From SYLG01 sp965226945 (GTDB lineage: Bacteria; Planctomycetota; Planctomycetia; Gemmatales; Gemmataceae), in contig OZ245717.1 in the NCBI GenBank assembly GCA_965226945.1, forward strand, positions 4,836,001 through 4,900,000: a DNA stretch of 64,000 nt, given 5' to 3'. Every line of letters begins with the position of its first letter. Position 1 is the stretch's first letter. Shown piece by piece: positions 1 through 10,322 of the stretch. A program made the translations under genes and the position numbers. Under the pieces are notes generated by a model. It ran no database searches and was not told the origin of the DNA. It saw only the letters and a program-made list of their open reading frames with translations.

Positions 1-1
1 T

Positions 2-3000
2 GCGACCGTCTCGGGCATTCTCCAGGGAATCTCGGCGCGCATCGAAAAGCAAAAAGAACTTGCCGGTACGGTCCAGCCCTTTGCCCAAAACTCCCCCTTC
101 GCCCTGGCCCAGGGGACGAAATATCCGATTCTGCAAGGCCCGATGACGCGGGTCAGCGACATCCCGGAATTTGCCGATGCGGTGGCGCATGGCGGCGGCC
201 TTCCCTTCCTGGCCCTGGCGCTTTTCCGGCGCGAAGAAGCACGCAAGGTGATGGGCCAAACCAAGGAAATGATGAAGGGCCGGCCCTGGGGCGTCGGCAT
301 GCTTGGCTTCGCTCCGGCCGAAATTCGCGCCGAACAGCTTGAAGCGATTTTCGAGTACAACCCGCCCTTCGCGATCATTGCCGGCGGCCGCCCCGACCAG
401 GCCAAGGAACTCGAATCGAAGGGCATTAAAACCTACCTGCATGTGCCATCGCCCGGCCTGCTGCGCATGTACCTCAAGGATGGCGCGCGCCGCTTTATCT
501 TCGAAGGGCATGAATGCGGCGGGCATGTTGGTCCCCGGTCGAGCTTCTCCCTCTGGAACGGGATGCTCGATGTGCTGGAAGATCATCTGCGGCTCAACCC
601 CGGCGAGGATCTGAGTATTGTCTTTGCCGGAGGCATTCATGATGGCCTCTCTGCCGCCATGGTTGCGGCCATGTGCGCGCCGCTGACCTTGAAAAAGGTG
701 AAGGCCGGCGTGCTTGTCGGCACCGCTTATCTCTTCACGCATGAAGCGGTCAAAACCGGAGCGATTACCTCCCTTTTCCAGAAGGAGGCGCTCGCCTGCG
801 GCGATACCGTTTTGCTCGAAACCGGTCCCGGCCATGCCATCCGCTGCATTCCCAACCCTTATGCGCAAGAATTTGAATCGGAAAAGCGCAAGCTACGCAA
901 CTCGGGGAAGACCCCGCTCGAAGTCGGCTTGGCGCTGGAGCGGATGAACCTTGGGCGTTTGCGCGTCGCGAGCAAGGGGGTCGATCGCACCTCGCGCAAC
1001 GGCGTCGGGCCTGGCCTGCACCCCGTCTCGCAAGACGACCAATGGCATCGCGGCATGTATATGATCGGCCAGGTCGCCGCCTTGAGAGATCGCGTCACTT
1101 CCATTTTGGAGCTGCACGAGGGGATCGCTTCGGGGCTCGCCGATCAGGTCTTGCCAAAAGCCTCGCCCGATTCCGCGTCCGATCCTCTCGACAAACCCTG
1201 CGATGTGGCCATCGTCGGCCTTTCTTGCTTTTATCCCGGCGCGACCACCCTGTGGGGCTACTGGGAGAACATTCTCGCCAAGGCGAATGCCGTCACCGAA
1301 GTTCCCGCCTCCCACTGGGACTGGAGCCTGTATTACGACCCCGATCCGCGCGCGCCGGACAAGAGCATTTCGAAGTGGGGCGGCTTCATGGCCGATGTGC
1401 CGTTTGATCCGCTGAAATACGGCATCACCCCCAAAAGCATTCCCAATATCGAGCCGCTGCAACTGTTGTTGCTCGAAGCGGTGGACCGGGCCCTGGCCGA
1501 TGCCGGCTACGCGAATCGACCCTTCAATCGCGAGCGCACCTGCGCCATCCTGGGCACCGGCGGCGGCGGCATGCCCCTGTCCGTGTCGTACGGTTTCCGC
1601 GCCTGCATGCCGCTCATGGACACGATCCCTGGAATGCCGGTCTCCTCTTCGGAGGTGGTACGACTGGGCAAGGGAATTCTTCCCGAATGGACGGAAGACT
1701 CCTTCCCGGGAATTCTTCTTAATGTGGCTGCTGGCCGGGTTGCCAACCGCTTCAACCTGGGCGGGCCGAACATGGCGATCGACGCCGCCTGCGGTTCGTC
1801 GCTGGCCGCGCTGCACGCCGGTGTACGCGAATTGACCACCGGTTCGAGCGATGTCGCCGTGGTCATGGGAGGCGATGCGGTACAAACTCCCTTCGCCTAT
1901 GTCGCCTTCAGCAAAACCCACGCGCTCAGTCCGAAAGGCCGTTGCCGGCCGTTCGATGCCGAGGCCGACGGCATTGCCCTGGCCGAAGGGGTGGGCGTTG
2001 CCATTCTCAAGCGTCTTGCCGACGCCGAACGCGATGGCGATCGTATCTATGCGGTCATCAAGGGAGTCGGCGCCTCGAGCGACGGCCGTGACAAGGGCTT
2101 AACCGCTCCGCGCGCCGAAGGCCAGGTGCGCGCCTTGCGCCGCGCCTATGCTCAGGCCCAGGTTTCTCCGGCGCATCTTGGGCTCATCGAGGCCCACGGA
2201 ACGGGCACCGTCGTGGGCGATCAGACCGAAGCGGGAGCGATCGGCCAGTTCCTCGCCGAAGCGGGAGGGCAGGCGGGCTCTTGTGCGATCGGCTCGGTCA
2301 AATCGATGATTGGACACAGCAAGTGCGCCGCCGGGTTGGCGGGCCTTGTGAAAACCGCGATGGCCTTGCATCACAAGGTATTGCCCCCCACGCTGGTCGA
2401 AAAACCCAATCCCCGGGCCAACTGGACCGACGGCCCCTTGTTCCTCAATTCGCAGACACGTCCGTGGGTGCATGGAGCGGAGCATCCGCGCACCGCGGGG
2501 GTGAGCGCGTTCGGCTTCGGCGGAACCAACTTCCACGCCGTTTTGGAAGAGTACCGCGGCGACTACCTCGACCGCACGAACTCCGGCATGCGAAGCTGGC
2601 CGGTCGAACTGCTCCTCTTCCGCCGTCCCGATCGCCAGGAAATCACTCAGGCGCTCAAGAAAATTGGCACCGCTCTGCAAGAGGGGGCCACTCCCGAACT
2701 TCGCCAACTGGCCCAGGCGATCTGGCAGTCGAGCAAACAAGGAAGCGGTCAGGCCACGCTGGCCCTGCTCGCCACCTCGCTCGACGATCTCAAGGAAAAA
2801 CTGGCGATCGCGCTTGAACTTCTGGCAAAACCCGAAGAGACATTCAGCGATCCGCGCGGCCTCTATTTCGCGCAATCTCCGGTCCAACAAGGGAAAATTG
2901 CCTTTTTATTCCCCGGCCAGGGATCGCAGTATCCCGACATGCTCGCGCAACTGGCGATCGCCTTTCCCGAGGTACGTCAGGTCATCGACCTTGCCGACCA

Positions 3001-6000
3001 AGCCCTGCAGGCCGATCTTGATGCCCCCCTGGGGCATTTCATCTATCCCCCTTCGGCATTCACCTCCGAGCAGGAGCAAGCGAGCAAAAAACAATTGCAA
3101 CGCGCCGAGGTGGCTCAGCCGGCGATCGGTGCCGCCAGCCTTGCCATGTACAAGCTGCTTGGCGCCTTCGGCATCGAGCCCGATATGCTCGGCGGCCACA
3201 GTTACGGCGAATACACGGCCCTGGCCGCGTCGGGAGCCATGGGTGAAAGCGAATTCTTCCGCCTCTCTCATCGCCGGGGGATGGCGATCAAGGAAGCGGC
3301 CGAAGGAGCCAACAGCGGCGGGATGATCGCCGCCGAGGCTCCCGTCTCTCGCGTGGAAACCGCAATCGACGGTCTGGCCGAGGTGTGGATTGCCAACCTC
3401 AATTCCCCGCTGCAGACGGTTATCGCCGGCAGCGAAAAAGGCTTGAAAGACGCGGCGGCGGCTTTGCAGACCTCGGGAATCCGTTTTCAGCGGTTGCCGG
3501 TCGCCTGCGCGTTTCATTCGCCGCTCGTCGCGGACGCTTCCGCCCCCTTGGGCCGGGCTCTTGGCGAGGTTCGATTCTCGCCCATGAACAAGCCGGTCTA
3601 TTCCAATGCCAGCGCGCAGCCTCATGACCTGACCGCGACCGATGTCGGTTCCAAACTGGTCGAGCATCTTCTGTCTCCGGTGCGTTTCGTCGAGGAAATC
3701 GGCGCGATGCATGCTGCCGGCGCGCGGCTATTCATTGAAGTGGGGCCGCAAGGCATTCTGACTGGCCTGACCGATCAGATTTTGGCCGGTCAAGAGCATC
3801 TGGCGCTGGCCAGCGATATGAAATCCCGGCCGGGTGTGACCCAATTGGCGCACTTGCTTGGGCGCCTTGCGGTCGCCGGCGTTTCCCTCAATCTCGATCG
3901 GCTATTCGCCGGCCGGGACATTCAGCCACTCGACTTGTCCAAATTGGGGCCGCAGACGGGCAAACCGGTCCACACCCCGACGACCTGGGTCGTTAACGGA
4001 GTGCGCAGCCGCCCGCTGAACGGACCGGAACCACGGCTTCTCGGCCAAAGGCTGCCGGAAGGGGTCAAATCCGCGGCAACGGCCTTGCCTGCAATAAAAG
4101 CCTCAGGCGCAATGGCGGCGGGTACGAAAGAGCCGATCGCCATTCCTGTTGCGCAGAAGCCCGACGCCAAGGTTTCCCAACCTGTGCCGGCGGTTTCCGC
4201 GTCTCATCAACCCGATGCATCGAAGCCCTTGCCGGCGGCGCCCGCGCCGCGGCCGGTTGCCGCTCCCAGTCCTGTCGTCACAAATCCAACATCACCGATC
4301 CCTCAAACCTCATCCCCACGGTCTGCCATGTCGAATCATTCCGATCCCAGCAAAAATCACCAGAACGCGCAAAATGGGTTTTCTTCGATGAATCAAGGGC
4401 CGGCTGGTTCGTTGCCGCAGGGTAGCGCGGAAGTGATGGTCCGGTTTCAGGAAGTGATGTCGCGGTTTTTGGAAACGCAGCGAAGCGTCATGCTCGGATA
4501 TCTGGGGGCCGCCGATTCGCAGCCGATGATGCCGCCGGCCGCCCTTCCCGCGCCAAGCGTGCCCGCTTTGCGCCATGCCGTGGCACCCACTCAGCCCATG
4601 GCTGCCGTGTCTCAGTCTCAAGTTATGCCCGCGGCCAAGAAGCCTGCAGCGACGGTCGCCGTAAATCCGGCACCGGTTGTGGCGCCGAAAGTCGTTCACC
4701 CCGAAGCGGCCCCGCGCGAAAACGCGGTCGCATCACCCTCCATGGTCCCTAACATGGCCCCGGCAGCGGTAGCCGCCGCGAGTCCGGCGGAACCGAAAAA
4801 AGCGGGAGCGGCCAAGCTTGACCGCGAAACGCTTCTGGCGCGCATGACCGACCTGGTCAGCGACCATACCGGTTACCCCAAGGAAGCGCTCAACATCGAC
4901 CTCGACCTGGAAGCCGATCTGGGCGTCGATTCGATCAAGCGCGTGGAAATCCTTGGCACCCTTGCCGATGAAATCGTGGGCAATGTTCAAGACGGTCCGC
5001 CGGCGCTCGAGATGGAGAAGCTGTCTTCGATCAAGACACTGCGCGGCATCGCCGAATACCTGCTCGAAGCGCTGTCTCCGTCCGCGGAAGGCGAGTCCGA
5101 GCCGCAAATTCCTACACCTGCGGCTCCCGAGAAAATGCCCGAACCGCAAAAGGTCGCAGCCAAGGCGGAGAAAACGGTAGCGAAGCCGAACCCATCGGCG
5201 CCGGCCAAATCGCTGGTGCAACCGGCTCCTCATCCCGCCGCGGGAGCGGGCGAGATTCAAAGGCTTGTACTGCGTTTGACCGATGCTCCGCTCCCGGCCA
5301 AGCCGCGGTTCTCGCCGCTTGAAGGAACGATTCTTATCACCGACGACCGGATGGGCACGGCCCAAGAGCTTGCCAATCGCCTGGGTGAGCTCGACATCGA
5401 CACCACGCTGGTGCGCATGAGCGGGGCAAATGGCGCCCCCGAAGGCGCCTTCGCCGCCGATCTGACCGACCCGAAGGCGGTGGAACACCTGCTCGCCGTG
5501 ATTCGCTCGAAGCGAGGTCGCGTGGCGGGCCTGATTCATCTCCTGCCGTTGGCCGAGAAAAACCAGGGCGAGCAACCGGAAATTCAAGCCCAACGGGAAG
5601 TCAAATCGCTTTATCTCCTGGCCAAGGGACTGGAAAAGGAACTTCGCGGATCGAGTAAGTCGGGAGCCGCCTTTTTGATGGCGGTGACCTCGACGGGCGG
5701 GACCCTCGGTTTCGGGCCGAATCTTGCCGAGGAATTTTCGGTCGGTCATGGCGGCGTGGCCGGATTTGCCAAGTGCCTGAAACACGAATGGCCCGAAGTT
5801 GCCGTGCGCGTAGTCGACCTCGATCCCCAGGCGGGCGCCATGACCCAGGCGGAAATGCTCTTCAGGGAACTGGGAGCGCTGGATGGTCCCGCGGAAATCG
5901 GCGTGCGCGACAAGCGGCGCGTTACCTGGAAAGTCGAATCGGGTCCTTTACCTGCCGGGCCTGAGGAAAAGGTTCACATCGATCGCAACTCGACCATCCT

Positions 6001-6895
6001 GATCACCGGCGGCGCCCGCGGCATCACCGCCAAGGTCGCTCTGGAACTGGCGCGCCGTTACAAGCCACGATTGGTGCTCGTGGGATCGACCCCCTTGCCC
6101 GTGGAAGAATCGCCCGACACCTTTGGCCTGACGGCGCCTGGTGAAATCAAGGCGGCCTTGCTGGCTCGGCTGGGCGCCGGGGCCAAGCCGGCCGCGGCCG
6201 AAGCCGAATACAAGCGGCTGCAAAAAAGCCGCGAGATCCGGCGCAACCTCGAAGCCATCAGTGTGGCCGGAAGCAAGGTCGAATACCAGGCGATCGATGT
6301 GCGCGACGCGGCGGCAATGGGGGCATTGATCGATTCCTTGACGGCTCAGGGGGCCATTACCGGAGTCATCCATGGCGCCGGGATCATCGAGGATAAGTTG
6401 CTCAAGGACAAGACGCCGGAATCGTTCGATCGGGTGTTTCGCACCAAGGTGGATAGCGCCTTGATCCTGGCCCGACTACTCGATCCCAAGTCGATCAAGT
6501 TCTTTTCTCTGTTCTCTTCGATTGCCAGCCGATTCGGCAACCGCGGTCAATCGGACTACGCCGCGGCCAACGAAGCCCTGAGCAAACTGGCGAGCGATCT
6601 GGACCGCAGATGGCCGGGCCGGGTCTTCTCGATCGCCTGGGGACCATGGGCCGAAGTGGGAATGGTCGCCGATCTGGAAAAGCATCTCGTCGCCCGCGGG
6701 TTGCGCTTGATCTCGACCGAGGTCGGTTCGAAATTCGCGGTGGATGAAATCGTCTTCGGATCCAAGGGAGAGCCCGAAGTGCTCATCGCCGGCGGCAACG
6801 AGAAAGCGGTGAACTCGGTGCAGGAAGCGCACATTCCGCAGGCTCCGCCAACCGTGTCCGCGGCGCCAATGGCGCCGGTCAAGGTCAAGGTTTGA
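2..6895 (+). CDS. Pfa-like type I polyketide/fatty-acid synthase, 5' end outside window
   Basis: The reading frame is open from base 2, so the first ATG (143) lies inside a domain and the true start is upstream. Domain order: an FMN-type enoyl reductase / nitronate monooxygenase-like domain (about 100-1000; motifs ILQGPMTRVSD and GHECGGHVG), a ketosynthase (1200-2560; active-site Cys in DAACGSS near 1790, then EAHGTGT and IGHSKCAAG), an acyltransferase (2890-3850; GQGSQYP, then Ser in GGHSYGE near 3200), a long Pro/Ala linker, one ACP (4800-5070; phosphopantetheine Ser in LGVDSIK near 4931) and a ketoreductase (5980-6700; LITGGARGI). This is an iterative synthase resembling PfaA, with a PfaD-like domain fused ahead of KS. 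The product is probably a long-chain lipid or polyketide; its identity is not readable here. The AT-DH gene and a free ACP follow directly. Confidence 0.93.
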   Translation, partial: ATVSGILQGISARIEKQKELAGTVQPFAQNSPFALAQGTKYPILQGPMTRVSDIPEFADAVAHGGGLPFLALALFRREEARKVMGQTKEMMKGRPWGVGMLGFAPAEIRAEQLEAIFEYNPPFAIIAGGRPDQAKELESKGIKTYLHVPSPGLLRMYLKDGARRFIFEGHECGGHVGPRSSFSLWNGMLDVLEDHLRLNPGEDLSIVFAGGIHDGLSAAMVAAMCAPLTLKKVKAGVLVGTAYLFTHEAVKTGAITSLFQKEALACGDTVLLETGPGHAIRCIPNPYAQEFESEKRKLRNSGKTPLEVGLALERMNLGRLRVASKGVDRTSRNGVGPGLHPVSQDDQWHRGMYMIGQVAALRDRVTSILELHEGIASGLADQVLPKASPDSASDPLDKPCDVAIVGLSCFYPGATTLWGYWENILAKANAVTEVPASHWDWSLYYDPDPRAPDKSISKWGGFMADVPFDPLKYGITPKSIPNIEPLQLLLLEAVDRALADAGYANRPFNRERTCAILGTGGGGMPLSVSYGFRACMPLMDTIPGMPVSSSEVVRLGKGILPEWTEDSFPGILLNVAAGRVANRFNLGGPNMAIDAACGSSLAALHAGVRELTTGSSDVAVVMGGDAVQTPFAYVAFSKTHALSPKGRCRPFDAEADGIALAEGVGVAILKRLADAERDGDRIYAVIKGVGASSDGRDKGLTAPRAEGQVRALRRAYAQAQVSPAHLGLIEAHGTGTVVGDQTEAGAIGQFLAEAGGQAGSCAIGSVKSMIGHSKCAAGLAGLVKTAMALHHKVLPPTLVEKPNPRANWTDGPLFLNSQTRPWVHGAEHPRTAGVSAFGFGGTNFHAVLEEYRGDYLDRTNSGMRSWPVELLLFRRPDRQEITQALKKIGTALQEGATPELRQLAQAIWQSSKQGSGQATLALLATSLDDLKEKLAIALELLAKPEETFSDPRGLYFAQSPVQQGKIAFLFPGQGSQYPDMLAQLAIAFPEVRQVIDLADQALQADLDAPLGHFIYPPSAFTSEQEQASKKQLQRAEVAQPAIGAASLAMYKLLGAFGIEPDMLGGHSYGEYTALAASGAMGESEFFRLSHRRGMAIKEAAEGANSGGMIAAEAPVSRVETAIDGLAEVWIANLNSPLQTVIAGSEKGLKDAAAALQTSGIRFQRLPVACAFHSPLVADASAPLGRALGEVRFSPMNKPVYSNASAQPHDLTATDVGSKLVEHLLSPVRFVEEIGAMHAAGARLFIEVGPQGILTGLTDQILAGQEHLALASDMKSRPGVTQLAHLLGRLAVAGVSLNLDRLFAGRDIQPLDLSKLGPQTGKPVHTPTTWVVNGVRSRPLNGPEPRLLGQRLPEGVKSAATALPAIKASGAMAAGTKEPIAIPVAQKPDAKVSQPVPAVSASHQPDASKPLPAAPAPRPVAAPSPVVTNPTSPIPQTSSPRSAMSNHSDPSKNHQNAQNGFSSMNQGPAGSLPQGSAEVMVRFQEVMSRFLETQRSVMLGYLGAADSQPMMPPAALPAPSVPALRHAVAPTQPMAAVSQSQVMPAAKKPAATVAVNPAPVVAPKVVHPEAAPRENAVASPSMVPNMAPAAVAAASPAEPKKAGAAKLDRETLLARMTDLVSDHTGYPKEALNIDLDLEADLGVDSIKRVEILGTLADEIVGNVQDGPPALEMEKLSSIKTLRGIAEYLLEALSPSAEGESEPQIPTPAAPEKMPEPQKVAAKAEKTVAKPNPSAPAKSLVQPAPHPAAGAGEIQRLVLRLTDAPLPAKPRFSPLEGTILITDDRMGTAQELANRLGELDIDTTLVRMSGANGAPEGAFAADLTDPKAVEHLLAVIRSKRGRVAGLIHLLPLAEKNQGEQPEIQAQREVKSLYLLAKGLEKELRGSSKSGAAFLMAVTSTGGTLGFGPNLAEEFSVGHGGVAGFAKCLKHEWPEVAVRVVDLDPQAGAMTQAEMLFRELGALDGPAEIGVRDKRRVTWKVESGPLPAGPEEKVHIDRNSTILITGGARGITAKVALELARRYKPRLVLVGSTPLPVEESPDTFGLTAPGEIKAALLARLGAGAKPAAAEAEYKRLQKSREIRRNLEAISVAGSKVEYQAIDVRDAAAMGALIDSLTAQGAITGVIHGAGIIEDKLLKDKTPESFDRVFRTKVDSALILARLLDPKSIKFFSLFSSIASRFGNRGQSDYAAANEALSKLASDLDRRWPGRVFSIAWGPWAEVGMVADLEKHLVARGLRLISTEVGSKFAVDEIVFGSKGEPEVLIAGGNEKAVNSVQEAHIPQAPPTVSAAPMAPVKVKV

Positions 6896-6901
6896 TGAGG
6901 G

Positions 6902-6940
6902 CCGCTTGCTTCCTCCATTGATGAGGGAGGACGCAAGCGG
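6902..6940. repeat. hairpin between the two synthase genes
   Basis: CCGCTTGC (6902-6909) pairs perfectly with GCAAGCGG (6933-6940), and inside it TCCTCC (6911-6916) pairs with GGAGGA (6926-6931). There is no T-run directly after it, so it is not a clear terminator. It may act in attenuation, mRNA processing or translational spacing between the giant synthase gene and the next one. It covers two upstream start codons of the next gene (TTG 6906, ATG 6921), which favours the later ATG. Confidence 0.5.
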
Positions 6941-6974
6941 GGGAATTTTCTCGCAAGACGCATTCGAGTCATTC

Positions 6975-9900
6975 ATGAGCCTTGTTGCAAGTAAACCCAA
7001 TGCTCCCCAGTCCCCCGAGGGACTGGGCAAGGAATCCGGTTGGGATTGCCGCCTATTTGCCTTGCGGGCGGTCGATCGCCCCAGTCTCTTGGCGAAAATC
7101 GATGAGGTAAGCGCATTCATCGAAGCTCAACCCGACACCGACTTCGCGGTACTCGCCGCGAGTTTGGCGCAGCCTGTCGATGCCAGCGGCGTCCGACTCG
7201 CAATCGTTGCGACAACGGTCGAGGATCTGGGCGCCAAGTTGCAAAAGGCCCGCAAGCGGTTGGGCGAAGCGTCTTGTAAATTCATTCGCGATCACACGGG
7301 TATCTATTTCTTCGACGCGCCACTTGGCCTTCAAGGCAAAGTCGCCTGGGTGTTTCCCGGCGAAGGGGCGCAATATCCGAACATGCTTCAGGATCTTTGC
7401 TCTCTCTTCCCGCAGGTGGAAGAAGCATTTGGGCAGTGCGAGCGGATTGCGGCCGATTCGGGCAATCGCGAAGACTCGATTCGAAGTTTGTTTCACCTGG
7501 GGCGCGATCCGAGTCCAGAGCGAATTGCCGAGGCGGAGATCCGGTTGCGCAAGTTGGGTCCGTCGATCTTCGGCGTGCTCATTGCCGACCTGGCGATTGG
7601 CCGGCTGCTCGAGGCTTTGCGTGTGCCGGTCGATGCGACGGCCGGGCACAGTGCCGGGGAAATCGCCGCCTTGCTCGCCTCGGGCTCGATGCAGGGCGAA
7701 GACGCGCTCGGTTCGAAGCTTGGCGAAATCATGAATCTGATGGAGTCGATCGAGGAAACCGCCGGCGGCCCCGAGGCCGCCTTGCTCGCCGTGGGGACGG
7801 GTAAGGAAGTGGTCGAATCGCTCGCCCGGGAACTTGTGGGCGATGCGGTCATGGTCGCCATGGACAACTGCCCTCACCAGTGCGTGGCGGTGGGCTTGCC
7901 TGATCAAGTGGCGCAACTCGAAGGAGCGATCACGGGCAAGGGCTTCATCTGCGAGCGGCTTCCTTTCCGCAGGCCTTACCACACGCCGCTGTTTGAGCCG
8001 TGGATGGAGAAGTTTCGCCAGCTCTTTGACAATGTTCCGTTTGAGCGGCCGCGGATTCCCACTTACTGCTGTTCGACGGGCAAGCTCTTTCCCGGCGACC
8101 CGGAGCAAATCAAAACCCTGGCGGTCAATCACTGGGTTTCGCCGGTGGAATTCGCCGCGATGATCAAGACGATGCATGCCGATGGGGTGCGGGTTTTTGT
8201 CGAGGTGGGACCGCGCGGAAATCTCTCTGCGTTCATTGAAGATATTCTTCGGGGCCAATCGTTCGCGGCGATTCCGGCGAATGTGGCGCGCAAGTCGGGT
8301 CCAACCCAAATCAACCTGATGGCCGCCCAGCTCTTCGCGCATCATGTGCCGCTCGACTTGCAGGCGCTGTTTGGCGACATGACGAGCCAGGAAGAAGGTT
8401 CCCTTGAGGAACCGCCGCAAGTTCCTGCGGAGCCGCAATTGCCGGAGATCTTCGAACCACAATCCTTTGATCCTTTCGCTTGCGCTGGTGGGGATGTCAT
8501 GGATCAGCATTTCGCCTTGATGGAGCAGTTTCTGATCGTGCAGGATCAGGTGATGGGAGCCTATTTGCGATCTTCCAAGGTCAAGAAAGGGGCATTCAAT
8601 ATTCCGTCGCTCGGATTGACGAAAGAATCTCCTGACCCCTTGAGCGACGCTCCTGAACTCGATTCGTTCACCTCGCGGCCGCGTTTTGCGCTGATCGATG
8701 AGGTTGAGTTTTCCGAACCGGGTACGGCGCTGGTGGCTCGCCGCCGGCTCGACAAGAGCGAAGATCTCTATGCCGAGCACCACACGCTTGGCGGCAGGGG
8801 AGTGAGCCGTGCCGATCCGGATCAAAAAGGTTTGCCGATTCTACCCATGACCTTCACCATGGAGGCGATGTCGCAGGCGGCCTCGCTTCTATGTCCGGGC
8901 AAGGTCGTCGTGGCGATTCGCAACTTGAGGTTATTCCGCTGGGTGCCCTTCGACGCGCAAGCCACCACTTTTGAAATTCGTGCGGAAATCGTTCAGACTG
9001 ATCCGGAAACCGGCCTTGTGGAGGTGCGGGCGAATACCCGGGATCTGGGCAATTCGTTCCTTGCCGATGGTGCGTCGAAACCGGCGGCCGAGGCCACGGT
9101 GATTCTTGCCGATGCTTATCCCGAACCGGCCGAGCCTCTGCCGTTTGCACTGGCCGATGAGAGGCCCTGCAGGGTGTCGGTGGAACAGCTCCGGATGAAT
9201 ATGTTCCATGGGCCCTTGTTTCAGATGATCCGTAGTCTCGATCGCTTCGGTAAGCAAGGGATTGATGGCACGATTGAAGTTCAGCCACGAGACGGCTGGT
9301 TTCAAACGAATGCGAATCCCCACCTGGCAACCGACCCGGCGTTGATCGATGCGGGAATGCACATTCTCGGGGCATGGCACCTGGAACAGCCCGACTGGTC
9401 GGGACGGATTTTGTTGCCGATCGGGATCGATCAAGTCGAGTTTTTTGGGCCCAATCCGGAGGTGGGGCAATTACTGGCCCTTCGCGGTCATAACGAGGAA
9501 GAGACGGCCCGCAAGATGCGCCATGGCCTCGAAATTCTCGACAACAACGGCCGGGTCTGGATGCGCATGAAGGGGGCGGCTTACTGGCGGTTTTATCTGC
9601 CTTTTGGCGAGGTCAATTACTTCGGGCCCAAGGACCTCTATGTTCTTAGTCAGCCGTTTCCCGCCGCGGAAGGCGTTCGCCAGGATGGCGCGACCGCGGG
9701 CGCCTGCTATTACCTCGACCATCCGGCCGATCTCAAGCAGCAGGTGCTACGCACTTCGGGTTCACGCGTGGCGATGACTCCGGCCGAACAGGAGCAATAC
9801 AACACCTGGGAAGGAACGGACGCCCAACTCAATGATTGGTTCTTTGGCAAACTGGCCCTCAAGGATGCGGTGCGAGGAGCCTGGACACGCAAGCATGGCA

Positions 9901-10322
9901 CCGGACTGTTTCCCGCCGACATCGATACCGGCACGGCGCCGTCAGGCGCCGTAACTTGCACCTTGAGAGACATTGGCACGAATGAGCCCTTGCCCTCGGC
10001 GGCCTACGCTGTGCTGCCTGGCAAGGCCTGTGCCTTCGCGGCTTACCGGCCCCATGTCGGTATTGCCATGGAAGCGATTCCCAAGAAGGCGGACGATTTA
10101 CCTTTACGAGAACTCGCCGCGCGCAATGCCGTGAAATGCGCTTTAAAGCGAGACGACCTGGAATTGCAGGTCATGCCTCGCGGCGGTGTCGAGGGGGTCT
10201 ACCTGGTAAGCGTTCCCGGCGGCCTGGAAATCCCTCATTCAGGTCAAACCTTGCGGGTGCAAACCAGTCGCCGCAACGACTTGATCCTTGCGACCACCGA
10301 GTGCGAGGTGGAGCCCTCATGA
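6975..10322 (+). CDS. PKS/Pfa-like acyltransferase-dehydratase protein
   Basis: This is the second synthase subunit. Residues about 100-430 form an acyltransferase-like domain (WVFPGEGAQYPNM, then Ser in GHSAGEIAALL). The C-terminal half is a double-hotdog dehydratase: the first fold has the HTLGG motif following AEH and an LPMTFTMEA-type segment, and the second has DPALIDAGMHIL carrying the expected Asp. It should load acyl units and dehydrate beta-hydroxyacyl-ACP made by the upstream KS-KR protein, as PfaB/PfaC parts do. The frame is open from TTG 6906 and ATG 6921, but both lie in a hairpin. ATG 6975 gives a typical PKS linker start. Its stop overlaps the ACP start by four bases (ATGA), so the two are translationally coupled. 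Confidence 0.9.
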   Translation: MSLVASKPNAPQSPEGLGKESGWDCRLFALRAVDRPSLLAKIDEVSAFIEAQPDTDFAVLAASLAQPVDASGVRLAIVATTVEDLGAKLQKARKRLGEASCKFIRDHTGIYFFDAPLGLQGKVAWVFPGEGAQYPNMLQDLCSLFPQVEEAFGQCERIAADSGNREDSIRSLFHLGRDPSPERIAEAEIRLRKLGPSIFGVLIADLAIGRLLEALRVPVDATAGHSAGEIAALLASGSMQGEDALGSKLGEIMNLMESIEETAGGPEAALLAVGTGKEVVESLARELVGDAVMVAMDNCPHQCVAVGLPDQVAQLEGAITGKGFICERLPFRRPYHTPLFEPWMEKFRQLFDNVPFERPRIPTYCCSTGKLFPGDPEQIKTLAVNHWVSPVEFAAMIKTMHADGVRVFVEVGPRGNLSAFIEDILRGQSFAAIPANVARKSGPTQINLMAAQLFAHHVPLDLQALFGDMTSQEEGSLEEPPQVPAEPQLPEIFEPQSFDPFACAGGDVMDQHFALMEQFLIVQDQVMGAYLRSSKVKKGAFNIPSLGLTKESPDPLSDAPELDSFTSRPRFALIDEVEFSEPGTALVARRRLDKSEDLYAEHHTLGGRGVSRADPDQKGLPILPMTFTMEAMSQAASLLCPGKVVVAIRNLRLFRWVPFDAQATTFEIRAEIVQTDPETGLVEVRANTRDLGNSFLADGASKPAAEATVILADAYPEPAEPLPFALADERPCRVSVEQLRMNMFHGPLFQMIRSLDRFGKQGIDGTIEVQPRDGWFQTNANPHLATDPALIDAGMHILGAWHLEQPDWSGRILLPIGIDQVEFFGPNPEVGQLLALRGHNEEETARKMRHGLEILDNNGRVWMRMKGAAYWRFYLPFGEVNYFGPKDLYVLSQPFPAAEGVRQDGATAGACYYLDHPADLKQQVLRTSGSRVAMTPAEQEQYNTWEGTDAQLNDWFFGKLALKDAVRGAWTRKHGTGLFPADIDTGTAPSGAVTCTLRDIGTNEPLPSAAYAVLPGKACAFAAYRPHVGIAMEAIPKKADDLPLRELAARNAVKCALKRDDLELQVMPRGGVEGVYLVSVPGGLEIPHSGQTLRVQTSRRNDLILATTECEVEPS

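Noticed and set aside
893..1921. Long antisense frame inside the synthase gene (also 2906-3712, 4733-5785, 7053-8825)
   Set aside because: These are opposite-strand shadows of clear domains, Arg/Gly/His-rich with no motifs; they result from GC-biased codons.
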